DNA from: an uncultured Lachnospiraceae bacterium
GTDB lineage: Bacteria > Bacillota > Clostridia > Lachnospirales > Lachnospiraceae
Length of the DNA: 64,000 bases
Reading direction: 5' to 3'
NCBI GenBank assembly: GCA_910586615.1
Contig: CAJUJP010000003.1
Location: forward strand, 62,001 to 126,000
Position numbers and translations under genes: made by a program. Of this stretch, positions 43,890-52,563 are shown in pieces; positions within the stretch are counted from its first letter, which is position 1; every line of letters begins with the position of its first letter. The notes beneath the pieces were generated by a model. That model was not told the origin of the DNA and did no database searches. It was given only the letters and a program-made list of their open reading frames with translations.

Positions 43890-44927
43890 TTACGACTTTC
43901 CCCTGTTCTCTGCCATTTTCACGCCTGCAAAAATAGCATCTATCATGCTCTCCTCATTCGCTCTGCCTTCTCCCGCTTTTCCAAAAGCCGTTCCGTGATC
44001 TACGGATGTCCTGACAATCGGCAAACCAATCGTACAATTGATGCCGCTTACCGATTCATACTTATCCTTCTGTAAATCATACTTAAATCCATTTAATTTC
44101 AAAGGAATATGTCCCTGGTCATGATACATGGCAACAACGATATCATATTGCCCGGCCTGACATTTTACAAACACAGTATCGGGCGGTTCCGGTCCCTCAA
44201 CCTGTATCCCTTCTCTTCTGGCCCGCTCAATTGCCGGCGTAATTTCCTTCTCCTCCTCATCCCCAAAAAGACCATCTTCCGAACTGTGTGGATTCAATCC
44301 GGCAACTGCGATCTTGGGATTTTCATACCCTAACTCTCGCATTCCTCGATCAGCTAATTGAATTACTTCATAAATTCTGTCCTTCTTTACCCTCTCACAC
44401 GCCTCTTTCAAAGAGCAATGCGTCGACACATGAATCACATGAAGATATTTACTGGCAAGAAGCATCGCAAACTTCTTAGTGCCTGTATACTTTGCAAAAA
44501 TTTCTGTATGACCGTCGTACGGGATATCCGCCATCCTCAATGATTTCTTATTTATAGGCGCTGTCACAACAGCATTTACTTTATTTTTCATTGCTAAATC
44601 AATTGCTTTAACAACATATTTCAAAGAAGCATATCCACATTTTTCCTGATTTTTCTTATATACCCAATCACCCTTTTTCAAAAGCTTTAAATCAATGAAA
44701 TCAATTTTTCCAAACCGGCCATCTGCCATTTCCGGTTCCATAATTTCAACTAATTCTAATGGAAGACTGCAGAATTCCAGCGCATCCTCCAACACTGCAC
44801 GATCTCCCACTACGATTGGTATACACTTTTTGTAAACTTCTACACGGCTTAATGCTTTTACAATAATCTCAGCACCCACACCTGCCGGGTCTCCCATTGT
44901 AATAGCGATTCTCATCCTCTGCTTCAT
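43890..44927 (-). CDS. PdxA-family 4-phospho-hydroxyacid dehydrogenase
   Basis: The 345-residue protein has PdxA marks: ITMGDPAGVGAEI at the N-terminus, TAPINKKSL, the metal-binding His in GHTEIFA, GLNPHSSEDG and MYHDQGHIPLK, and TSVDHGTAF. PdxA oxidises and decarboxylates 4-phosphohydroxy-L-threonine; PdxA2 relatives act on 4-phospho-D-erythronate or threonate to give dihydroxyacetone phosphate. No other B6 gene is nearby, and a TagD-like gene overlaps by 4 bases, so a role in making a small phosphorylated ketone or alditol precursor is more likely than vitamin B6 synthesis. Confidence 0.82.
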   Translation of the reverse strand: MKQRMRIAITMGDPAGVGAEIIVKALSRVEVYKKCIPIVVGDRAVLEDALEFCSLPLELVEIMEPEMADGRFGKIDFIDLKLLKKGDWVYKKNQEKCGYASLKYVVKAIDLAMKNKVNAVVTAPINKKSLRMADIPYDGHTEIFAKYTGTKKFAMLLASKYLHVIHVSTHCSLKEACERVKKDRIYEVIQLADRGMRELGYENPKIAVAGLNPHSSEDGLFGDEEEKEITPAIERARREGIQVEGPEPPDTVFVKCQAGQYDIVVAMYHDQGHIPLKLNGFKYDLQKDKYESVSGINCTIGLPIVRTSVDHGTAFGKAGEGRANEESMIDAIFAGVKMAENRGKS

Positions 44928-45361
44928 AAATAACTCCCATCCATAATTTTTTCACGTATTTCTGTTGTTGAAATTCCTTTTGTATATGGAACGTAGATGA
45001 CATCTACATTAACTTGAGCCAGTACCTTCTCAAAATTATTCCACCTCTCCGTTCCCTTCCAATCATCTCCGATAAAAATCACATCAAAATGATACAATTC
45101 CCATAATTTCATCTTATCCCGAAACCGATTGATTTCTGCCCTGTCAACACCTTTAACAGACTCTATGATTCTCTTACGGTCATTTTCGTTAATAATAGGC
45201 CTGTGATGTTTATAGTCTTCTACTACGTCATCCCCATGTACCCCTACAATCAAATATTCACAAAATTGTTTTGCCGTCTGGATCATATTCAAATGACCAA
45301 TATGAAATAAATCATATACACCATCTGTATATCCTACTTTATATTTTTGTCTTGTGCCCAA
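44924..45361 (-). CDS. tagD: Glycerol-3-phosphate cytidylyltransferase-like protein
   Basis: A 145-residue single-domain nucleotidyltransferase: GYTDGVYDLFHIGH with HIGH at 20-23, FIGDDWKGTERW, and TKGISTTEIREKI, the R/T-x-G-I-S-T-T motif of TagD/GCT. It transfers CMP to glycerol 3-phosphate or a similar phospho-alditol. Its stop overlaps the PdxA-like start, and LicD and GDPD genes lie directly upstream, supporting a phosphodiester-linked substituent. Two larger fusions in the window carry related domains. Confidence 0.88.
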   Translation of the reverse strand: MGTRQKYKVGYTDGVYDLFHIGHLNMIQTAKQFCEYLIVGVHGDDVVEDYKHHRPIINENDRKRIIESVKGVDRAEINRFRDKMKLWELYHFDVIFIGDDWKGTERWNNFEKVLAQVNVDVIYVPYTKGISTTEIREKIMDGSYL

Positions 45362-45402
45362 TCTGATTTACCATGCCTTTCTCTCAGTCCGTGCTGTTCA
45401 AC

Positions 45403-46245
45403 CTATTGCTCCTCGAACAGTTTCAATTTGGAAACCGGATGAACTTTGCGCTTTTCAATTGGAGGCAGTTCTTTATAGTTTCCATATTTTATTCGAAGAT
45501 ATCCGTCATAATCTTTTGCTCCGGGAAGCATCATATCCCCAAACGAATATCGGGATAATTGAAGATACCATCTTCTTTCATAGCCATATACCCCCTTAGG
45601 TGTGGGGAATGTCAAAATCCGAACCAATTGTGTTTTCTTTTTTTGTCCCTTGTCAATGAATCTTTGATATCTTTTAATAATCACTTTCATCGGCAGCAAT
45701 CTCATTACTTTATATATAATTCTAATTCCTGTATTTTTTTCTACCCGGCTTCCCACTTCTGACCAAAACAGTTTACGGTACAAAAAACAATGGAAAAAAT
45801 GCAGTTTTCTCAAAAGCATACGATCCGGTACATTATCAAAAGGCATTAAATCTATGGAAATCCCTTGCTCATACGGCATAAATTCCTGTCCAAGTCTTAT
45901 AAATTCGGTATTTTTCCGGCGAAGCTTTCCGTAACCCCAGCGGTAGCCTTCTGTATCACGTAAATCCTGCATATAATATTTTTCATGATTTAATTCCGTT
46001 TTACATGCTTTGCGAAATTTTTCATATTCTGTCCGCAAAAAACCAATATCCGCATCATCATCCCATGGTATGTATCCTTTATGGCGTATTGCTCCCAGCA
46101 TGGTTCCACCCACCATATTATAATGAATCCCGCATTTATCACATATGCGCTTTACTTCGGAAATTAAATCCTGTTGAATTTCCTGTACCTGCCGCAATTC
46201 CTCTTCCGTTAGTTTATATCCTTCTCTTATTACCTGTTCACTCAT
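45403..46245 (-). CDS. LicD-family phosphotransferase
   Basis: The 280-residue protein shows the LicD core GGTMLGAIRHKGYIPWDDD, with the metal-binding acidic residues at 62-66, followed by DIGFLRTEYEKF. The family transfers phosphocholine or other phospho-substituents from CDP-linked donors onto glycans. The upstream and downstream cytidylyltransferases could supply the donor. No choline kinase or choline transporter is seen, so the group need not be choline. Confidence 0.88.
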   Translation of the reverse strand: MSEQVIREGYKLTEEELRQVQEIQQDLISEVKRICDKCGIHYNMVGGTMLGAIRHKGYIPWDDDADIGFLRTEYEKFRKACKTELNHEKYYMQDLRDTEGYRWGYGKLRRKNTEFIRLGQEFMPYEQGISIDLMPFDNVPDRMLLRKLHFFHCFLYRKLFWSEVGSRVEKNTGIRIIYKVMRLLPMKVIIKRYQRFIDKGQKKKTQLVRILTFPTPKGVYGYERRWYLQLSRYSFGDMMLPGAKDYDGYLRIKYGNYKELPPIEKRKVHPVSKLKLFEEQ

Positions 46246-46310
46246 TTATAATCCCCTAAATTCTTTATTTATCTCCAAATATCTGCCGAGCAATATCATC
46301 CTTATATTTC

Positions 46311-47039
46311 TCAGTTTAAATACTGCTCTGGCTCATTCAAAAATACATCTGTAATACCCTTTTGCGTTAAAGCCGCTAAATCAAGCTTTGTTCCGGTCGG
46401 TTTCTCTGGATATAAATGGCCTCCCAAATATGCCCTGACAGAGTAATCCTTTATCTGATCCGCAGGCAAATCAATTCCTTTCCAATACGGATGCAATGCA
46501 TTTGCTCCACAACCTCCCCGCAGCTTAAAAAGGCAGTCCGATACTTTGGAATCCAGAATACCAATTTCCGTCTCCACATCCAATTCTCGTATTTTCTGCA
46601 GAGATAGTGCATTGAACGAAGAATATACAACATTTTTCTGCAAATTTCTTCCATGAATCAATTCAATTATTTTCTCTTCCATTCCATCATATGGTATCCT
46701 GCTGTTCTTTAATTCAATATTCAACTTTAATCCATTCATCATTCTGTTTTCCAGCAAGTCTAACACTTCTTCTATTGTCGGTATTTTCTCATATGTCCCG
46801 TTTCCTGCGTCAATCCGTAATTTTTTCAATTCTTTCAGGGTGTAGTTCCTTACCTCACCGATTCCATCCGTTGTCCTGTCTACTTTTTCATCATGGCACA
46901 CTACTATACGATTATCTTTCGTTAACTGTATATCAAGTTCAATACCGGTAAGTCCCTCTATCTTTGCTGCTTTACTGAAAGAAAGCATTGTATTCTCCGG
47001 ATAAATCTGACTGCATCCTCTATGTGCCCAAATCTTCAT
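46311..47039 (-). CDS. Glycerophosphodiester phosphodiesterase family protein
   Basis: A 242-residue GDPD-type TIM barrel: AHRGCSQIYPENTMLSF with the catalytic His-Arg and Glu-Asn, GIELDIQLTKDN, and VCHDEKVDRTTDG with the second His. It has no signal peptide, so it acts in the cytoplasm. The start is the ATG at 47039, which has GGAGG five bases upstream. It may release a phospho-alditol from a phosphodiester or recycle a donor; alternatively it may be a broad glycerophosphodiesterase. Confidence 0.87.
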   Translation of the reverse strand: MKIWAHRGCSQIYPENTMLSFSKAAKIEGLTGIELDIQLTKDNRIVVCHDEKVDRTTDGIGEVRNYTLKELKKLRIDAGNGTYEKIPTIEEVLDLLENRMMNGLKLNIELKNSRIPYDGMEEKIIELIHGRNLQKNVVYSSFNALSLQKIRELDVETEIGILDSKVSDCLFKLRGGCGANALHPYWKGIDLPADQIKDYSVRAYLGGHLYPEKPTGTKLDLAALTQKGITDVFLNEPEQYLN

Positions 47040-47075
47040 ACGAACCTCCATAGCACCGCACTGCGGTCTCTCAAG

Positions 47076-48416
47076 TCAGGCCTGACTTCTGTTTTCTGCC
47101 AAAAAGCGCTCCATAACATCGGCAAATACTACTGATTCACTGCGTGTCAACTTAAACTCACTTCGACTACTTCCGTTAATCATAGAAAGAAAATCACTGA
47201 TCTCATAGCGCAGTCCATCTCCCAAAAAACGTTCTGAATATTTCTCAATATCATCCGGATTCTCATGATGTACCTCAAAATATGTTGTTTTCCACCATGG
47301 CGCTTCAGCAACAATATATCCTTTTGTTCCGGCGATTAGCAATCTCCCCTCCGATTTCACTCCAAGGCCGCAAGTAACAGTCCCGATTCCGTTCGGATAT
47401 TTAAACGATACCTTTGTAAAGAGATCTAATCCATTATCACCATTAATTGTATCAAACCGTACTTCTGTGAATTTATCACCAAATATTTTAATAATCGGAA
47501 GCATGCAATAGCTTCCCAGTTCAGTAAAACTGCCTCCATGTTTAAAATCAGTAAGTTCTCTGCTTGCCTTATTTTCCAGTTTTGTAAAGCAGGCTTCCAC
47601 ATTCCGTATGTTCCCGATCATACCGCTGCACGCAATTCCCAAAAGCTGGGCAAACCCCGGACAATATGCAGTCTTGATACCTTCAAATAAAATCAAGTTT
47701 CTTTCTTTTGCGTAAGGAAATAATTCTTCAGCCTGTGCCCGCTGCAAAACCATAGGTTTCTCACAAAGCACATGTTTTCCATGCTCTAATGCCGCTTTGA
47801 TATATTCATAATGAGTCTCATGCGGAGTAGCAATATAAACCGCATCAACTGCATCAAAAAAATCTTCTATATTTTTATACGCATCGATCTTCCATTTCTC
47901 GGCAAATCTGACTGCACTTTCCATATGCGGATTATAGACTCCTTGCGTATTAATACCACTGACAAGCTTCGCTTCGGGGATAAAACGATTTGCAATTCGC
48001 CCTGTTCCTATAATTCCTATTCGCTGAATCTGCTTACTCTGCGTCCGCAGCATAGTGCTGGAAATATTTTTTGTTCTATCCAGATAGACAACTTCACAAT
48101 AATCTTTTAAATAATCAAAATGCCCTACCCAGTCAGAGCCTACGGTAAAAATATCAATTTGATACTTCTTAATATCCCTGAATTTCTGTCCCTGTGATTC
48201 TTCTATAATAATATCATCGGCAAAACCTGTCTTTCTGACATTCTCAATTCTTGTCATTAGCGAATCGACCACATTGAGTTTTCCCCTTGTCTGATCATAT
48301 CCTTCAGTTGTAACCCCAACGATCAAATAATCCCCCAGCTGTTTCGCTCTCTCTAAAATTCTATAATGTCCTTCATGAAACAAGTCAAACGTACCATAGG
48401 TAATTACTCTTGTCAT
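47076..48416 (-). CDS. Cytidylyltransferase fused to Gfo/Idh/MocA oxidoreductase
   Basis: Residues 1-128 are a TagD-like nucleotidyltransferase (ITYGTFDLFHEGH with HEGH at 14-17, GSDWVGHFDYL, DRTKNISST). From residue 132, IGIIGTGRIANRF starts a Gfo/Idh/MocA NAD(P)-dependent oxidoreductase with HVLCEKPM, where the Lys is catalytic. The fusion suggests that one protein reduces or oxidises a small sugar and another site activates the phosphorylated product as a CDP derivative. The exact substrate is unknown. Confidence 0.85.
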   Translation of the reverse strand: MTRVITYGTFDLFHEGHYRILERAKQLGDYLIVGVTTEGYDQTRGKLNVVDSLMTRIENVRKTGFADDIIIEESQGQKFRDIKKYQIDIFTVGSDWVGHFDYLKDYCEVVYLDRTKNISSTMLRTQSKQIQRIGIIGTGRIANRFIPEAKLVSGINTQGVYNPHMESAVRFAEKWKIDAYKNIEDFFDAVDAVYIATPHETHYEYIKAALEHGKHVLCEKPMVLQRAQAEELFPYAKERNLILFEGIKTAYCPGFAQLLGIACSGMIGNIRNVEACFTKLENKASRELTDFKHGGSFTELGSYCMLPIIKIFGDKFTEVRFDTINGDNGLDLFTKVSFKYPNGIGTVTCGLGVKSEGRLLIAGTKGYIVAEAPWWKTTYFEVHHENPDDIEKYSERFLGDGLRYEISDFLSMINGSSRSEFKLTRSESVVFADVMERFLAENRSQA

Positions 48417-48427
48417 AACAGTATCTC

Positions 48428-50956
48428 CTACTTATTAATCAGCCTGTCAAATACAAAATGATAAATCTTTTCTCCGCTTGTACCATCATTATTTGCAACT
48501 ATCTTTTTAAAAGCATGAATAGCCCTTTCTTCATCAAACTGATTTCCCGTAATTTTACCATCCAGGAAATTTGGCAAAGAATTAAAAGCATTTTCCCGGC
48601 AGGCATATTGCAGACCTTCGGAGTTTTCCTGGAATCCAGGTTCATGATTCTGCAATTCTGTCAAATCAAATTCTCTGAAAATTTCCACAGCTTCATTTGT
48701 CTCTAAATTTATATGATAAATCTTTCTGTCATACGCTGAATAAAAAGGATAAATCTTATTATCTGTATTTTCTATCGCGGCTCCGAAATATCCTTTTCCC
48801 CATGAAAAATAATATCTGCTTTTCCATACGGGCAATTGATCAAATGGCAACTCCCACTTGGTCATTACACCATTTCTTTTATCAAGCCGGACATTCATAT
48901 TTGCCCACAAACACGGCAAATAAACATAATCCCCCATAAACACAGCCTGATTAAAAGGTCTCTCCATGCACTCATATTGCAACATTGGATGCCTGCATTG
49001 TAAATCAGACGGGCAATCTGCATATTCATGTATTTCCCCGTTTTCTGGATTCCACCTTACAACAATATTTCCCGAATAAGGAAGAAACCATAAATCATTC
49101 CCATCTGAACTCAATGAGCAGCTGCCCTGCATATGATTTGCATTTATTTCCACAACCTTCTCATTTTCGCTTTCAGCATGGATTATCAATACACGGTTAT
49201 CAGAAGGTGATGCTATGAACAGACAGCCATTCTGTACACAATATCCACCATTTCTCAATTCTCCCTGTACCACATCTCTGACAATATCCAAATTATGTTT
49301 CAGATATGTTACCTTATCATTAACTGTATCATATTTAACAACAGCGGGATAATGTTTGGGAATCAAAAATATATAATCCCCACATGCTATTGCTCCATCA
49401 AAGACCCTTTGCCGCTCTATATAATGTTTTAACTGTATCCTTTTTTCAATCCCATCTCTGCCGACAATAAGAATGTCCTCTGCATTAGCCGGACATGCAT
49501 AATTCTTTCCATGTAGACTGACTATACTCAGATAACAATTTCCATATGCGTAATCCGATAAATCACAACAATATTGGTATCGATAATCATTATTCGGTGA
49601 ATAATAAAGCTTATTTCCCTGTGTAATCATCCATTGATTATTTCCATATAGATATAAACCCTTTAAAATTTCCCCTTTCCAATCATCCTCAACCGGCTCA
49701 CTATCAATATTATTATTCAAAATAAACACCGGCTTTCCCACAATCCCGAATAACGACGTCACCGAAGTCCCCGCATCTCCAATATAAGCGTCACATAACG
49801 CAATCGTCTTTACCATATCCGGCGTATCATCGTAAATTCCCAGTCCACTCATCAGGAAATATTTCTTCAGCGCATCATAAACCGGTCTATATTCACGCCG
49901 CATGGAATCAAACGAAGACTCCAGCAGAGGATGAGGCCTCCAAAGCAGGCAGGCATCCTCCCGATCAGCAAAACATCTGAAAACATATTCTAATTTTTTT
50001 AAAAAAAGAGGTGTATTTCCCAGCATCCCCGCAATACTCGTATTATAGAAATATACCTTCCTCCCCGCCATTTTCTCTTTCCACTCTTCCGGCGGTTCAG
50101 GCGGATTTTTACATGCATTCACCACTTTGTCAAACTTCGGAGACCCAAAGGGCAGAAATTTCTCATCCGGCAGATCCGCAGCAAAAAACTTACGGTACTT
50201 CTCCGACTGTATTACAATATAGTCCACATAATAATAAGCAATACACTGACTCTGTGCAGCACTCATGCCGCCTGATGTAGAATAATACGGTACATACACC
50301 AGCAGATCGGTAAACTCCTTCAAATGCTTCGAATAAAAAAACGGATGCACGCTGGTCACATTATTATATTGATCATATGGATTATGAATAAAAACAGCAT
50401 CCGGATGGTTTACTTCAAAATCGTAATCATGATAATGCGTTACAGGAACATAATCCGGATATTCATTGCCCTCATAATGCTCTGCCCCAAAACTCCCGTC
50501 GGCATTTCTATCATAATACGGAATCGGTATGACATATGCATCACACTCCGGGTCTGCATCGGCTGCCCTCCACACACTCTCTAACGAATCCCACATAGAT
50601 GCCTTATACGGAAGAAACACCACCTGTTTCCTGGTATTTTGCAGTTCATATTTAACCTTATTACGAATCTGCATCAACTGCCTCTGTATCTTTTTAGCCA
50701 GTTTTCTGCACAAATTAATATCTGCCGGATTGCTGTACATCTGATATAGATTCTCACAATATGCTTCTAACAGGCGGACAGTTTCTTCAGCACCTTGTCC
50801 GACCTTTTCAATTTCATTTCCAATTTCAATCGCCGCATCCTGACAGTCGTTCAAAGCCTGCGCATCCGCCGGAATATTTACTTTTAATTTTTTTGCAATA
50901 ATGTCATTTATTTCTTCCATAGAATCAATGACAGCTAAAATGCCTTCTATTTTCAT
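48428..50956 (-). CDS. CDP-glycerol glycerophosphotransferase-like protein with C-terminal beta-propeller-like half
   Basis: Residues 1-100 are helical. Residues 110 to about 430 form a TagF-like GT-B domain (VFLPYKASMWDSLESV, IHNPYDQYNNVTSV, PFGSPKFDKV, LLWRPHPLLES, YIGDAGTSVTSLF). The second half, about 430-842, is a series of four-stranded, Trp/Tyr-rich units (NGCLFIASPSDNRVLI, GNDLWFLPYSGNIVVRWN) suggestive of a propeller. The paralog at 51162-52523 lacks this half. Probable role: transfer of a phospho-alditol, with the propeller binding glycan or protein. The attenuator-like leader lies immediately upstream. Confidence 0.75.
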   Translation of the reverse strand: MKIEGILAVIDSMEEINDIIAKKLKVNIPADAQALNDCQDAAIEIGNEIEKVGQGAEETVRLLEAYCENLYQMYSNPADINLCRKLAKKIQRQLMQIRNKVKYELQNTRKQVVFLPYKASMWDSLESVWRAADADPECDAYVIPIPYYDRNADGSFGAEHYEGNEYPDYVPVTHYHDYDFEVNHPDAVFIHNPYDQYNNVTSVHPFFYSKHLKEFTDLLVYVPYYSTSGGMSAAQSQCIAYYYVDYIVIQSEKYRKFFAADLPDEKFLPFGSPKFDKVVNACKNPPEPPEEWKEKMAGRKVYFYNTSIAGMLGNTPLFLKKLEYVFRCFADREDACLLWRPHPLLESSFDSMRREYRPVYDALKKYFLMSGLGIYDDTPDMVKTIALCDAYIGDAGTSVTSLFGIVGKPVFILNNNIDSEPVEDDWKGEILKGLYLYGNNQWMITQGNKLYYSPNNDYRYQYCCDLSDYAYGNCYLSIVSLHGKNYACPANAEDILIVGRDGIEKRIQLKHYIERQRVFDGAIACGDYIFLIPKHYPAVVKYDTVNDKVTYLKHNLDIVRDVVQGELRNGGYCVQNGCLFIASPSDNRVLIIHAESENEKVVEINANHMQGSCSLSSDGNDLWFLPYSGNIVVRWNPENGEIHEYADCPSDLQCRHPMLQYECMERPFNQAVFMGDYVYLPCLWANMNVRLDKRNGVMTKWELPFDQLPVWKSRYYFSWGKGYFGAAIENTDNKIYPFYSAYDRKIYHINLETNEAVEIFREFDLTELQNHEPGFQENSEGLQYACRENAFNSLPNFLDGKITGNQFDEERAIHAFKKIVANNDGTSGEKIYHFVFDRLINK

Positions 50957-50986
50957 ATTGATTCCTTATACTCCATTCTATACAGC

Positions 50987-51160
50987 AAAAAAAGCAAGGC
51001 TAAAAGCTGATACTATAATTTCTCATATTCATCAACTTTCACCCTTGCTTTTATCCTCCTGATAGTAATTCTGACCTTCCTTGTCATTTCATACATGCAA
51101 AGTATTTTTTATGATAATATTGTTATCGACTTTTAAGGGTGAAAACTTTACATAATTATA
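50987..51160 (-). promoter_or_regulatory. Attenuator-like leader with mutually exclusive hairpins
   Basis: On the minus strand three segments can pair in two ways. Segment A (51135-51144) is complementary over 10 bases to segment B (51037-51046). Segment B, from 51043 to 51052, is also complementary over 10 bases to segment C (50990-50999). The B:C hairpin continues inward as GAAAGTTGAT with ATCAGCTTTT and ends in seven U residues, so it looks like an intrinsic terminator. A:B would prevent it. An AGGAGG with a short frame (GTG start, nine codons, overlapping B) lies between. It stands between two TagF-like genes, before the long part of the island. Confidence 0.55.
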
Positions 51161-51161
51161 C

Positions 51162-52523
51162 TCATCCTTGTATTACTTCCGCATCCTGTATCATCACCGG
51201 CTTCCCCGTCGTCTGATACAGCTGCACCACACTGCTCCTGTCACCATAATAGGCATCGCTAAACACTACCGCCCGATCCAGATCTGCACTGTCGTCATAA
51301 ATTCCCCATCCTTCTTCCTGATAGGCCCGTACAAGGTTCTCATATTTTTCCCACAGCCACGGCCGCATCGTCTTAATGGTGGATGACATCAGCGGATGGG
51401 GTCTCCACCAGAGAACAGCCTTCTCCCTCTGTTCTTTAAATGCCGCAAAAACAGACTGCATCTTAAGCAGCATCTTCTCATCATGATCCAGAAAAGCGCC
51501 CACACTAGTATTATACAGAATGACCTTTTTCCATGTGTCGTCCGTTTTCCTGATCAGTCTGAGCCATTTATCCGGCAAATCCATATCTGCTTTTGCTGTT
51601 TTATTCACTCTGTCAAACTTCGGGGACCCAAGTCCCAGAAATTTTTCTTCCAATATTTTTCTGTCGATGCCTTTGTCCTGCATTCCTCCTGCTTTGGCCG
51701 CTTTGATAAATTCATTGATATAAATCTGCCGCATGTTCTCAGACTGCACGATAACCTTATCCGCCCAGATAACGCCCGGCAGTAAACAGAAATGTTTTAT
51801 ATTTTCAATTGCCTCCTGATTATCTGGCTCTATCTCGTCCAGTATGAAATATGGTATATATACCAGACAGTCTGTATATCTTTTCAGGTTACTGCAGTAA
51901 TATTGTTCCGGCACGCTGGTCACAATATTGTATTCATCATATGGATTATGAATATAGATCGCATCCGGACGTCTTTCCTCCAGATCATAATCCTCATAGT
52001 AAGTAATCTCAATATCCGGCGGATACTCATTTCCCTCGTAATGCATTTCTCCGAAGCTGTCATCCTGCGATTTGTCAAAATAGGGAATGGGCACCACATA
52101 GGCGTCACAGTTTTCATCCTCCCTTGCCGCCAGATAAACGCTTTCCAGAGAATCCCACATACTTGCCTTATAAGGCATAAAAACAATTTCCTTCTTTTCC
52201 GGCATATGACGGATTACATTTTCTGCCTTTGTCAGCACTTCTTCCAAAGACGCATAAGCTTTTGAAAAAGAAAGTTTCTCTGCCTGTACGGCAACCCGGT
52301 AAACAGTTTCACAATACCGTTCCAGGCAGGCCACGGCATCCGTACCCTCACCTTCCCACTGCTCGATAACTTTTCCCACCTGGATCGCCGCCTCCTGGCA
52401 GTCCGTAAGCAGATTCCGCACTGTCGGATAACTCCCGGCTGCAAGCCCGGCCGCACTGCTTTGATGAATCTCATGTAAACTTCCTATGACCTCCATAAGC
52501 TGCTGTTTCTGAAATTTACGCAT
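51162..52523 (-). CDS. CDP-glycerol glycerophosphotransferase-like protein (short paralog)
   Basis: A 453-residue paralog of the N-terminal half of the gene at 48428. It shares the helical first 100 residues, FMPYKASMWDSLESVYLAA, YEGNEYP, IHNPYDEYNIVTSV, GLGSPKFDRV, WWRPHPLMSS and YYGDRSSVVQLYQTTGKPV. This is a TagF-like GT-B domain without the propeller. It lies 40 bases downstream of an IspD/TarI-type gene that could make its CDP donor. The true substrate is not known. Confidence 0.78.
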   Translation of the reverse strand: MRKFQKQQLMEVIGSLHEIHQSSAAGLAAGSYPTVRNLLTDCQEAAIQVGKVIEQWEGEGTDAVACLERYCETVYRVAVQAEKLSFSKAYASLEEVLTKAENVIRHMPEKKEIVFMPYKASMWDSLESVYLAAREDENCDAYVVPIPYFDKSQDDSFGEMHYEGNEYPPDIEITYYEDYDLEERRPDAIYIHNPYDEYNIVTSVPEQYYCSNLKRYTDCLVYIPYFILDEIEPDNQEAIENIKHFCLLPGVIWADKVIVQSENMRQIYINEFIKAAKAGGMQDKGIDRKILEEKFLGLGSPKFDRVNKTAKADMDLPDKWLRLIRKTDDTWKKVILYNTSVGAFLDHDEKMLLKMQSVFAAFKEQREKAVLWWRPHPLMSSTIKTMRPWLWEKYENLVRAYQEEGWGIYDDSADLDRAVVFSDAYYGDRSSVVQLYQTTGKPVMIQDAEVIQG

Positions 52524-52563
52524 AAGATGTCCGCACCTCTTCCGTCTTTACAGTGATCCCGGA

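Noticed and set aside
50987..51060. Known riboswitch class
   Set aside because: No consensus core of a riboswitch or T-box that I can recognise; only the alternative hairpins are supported.
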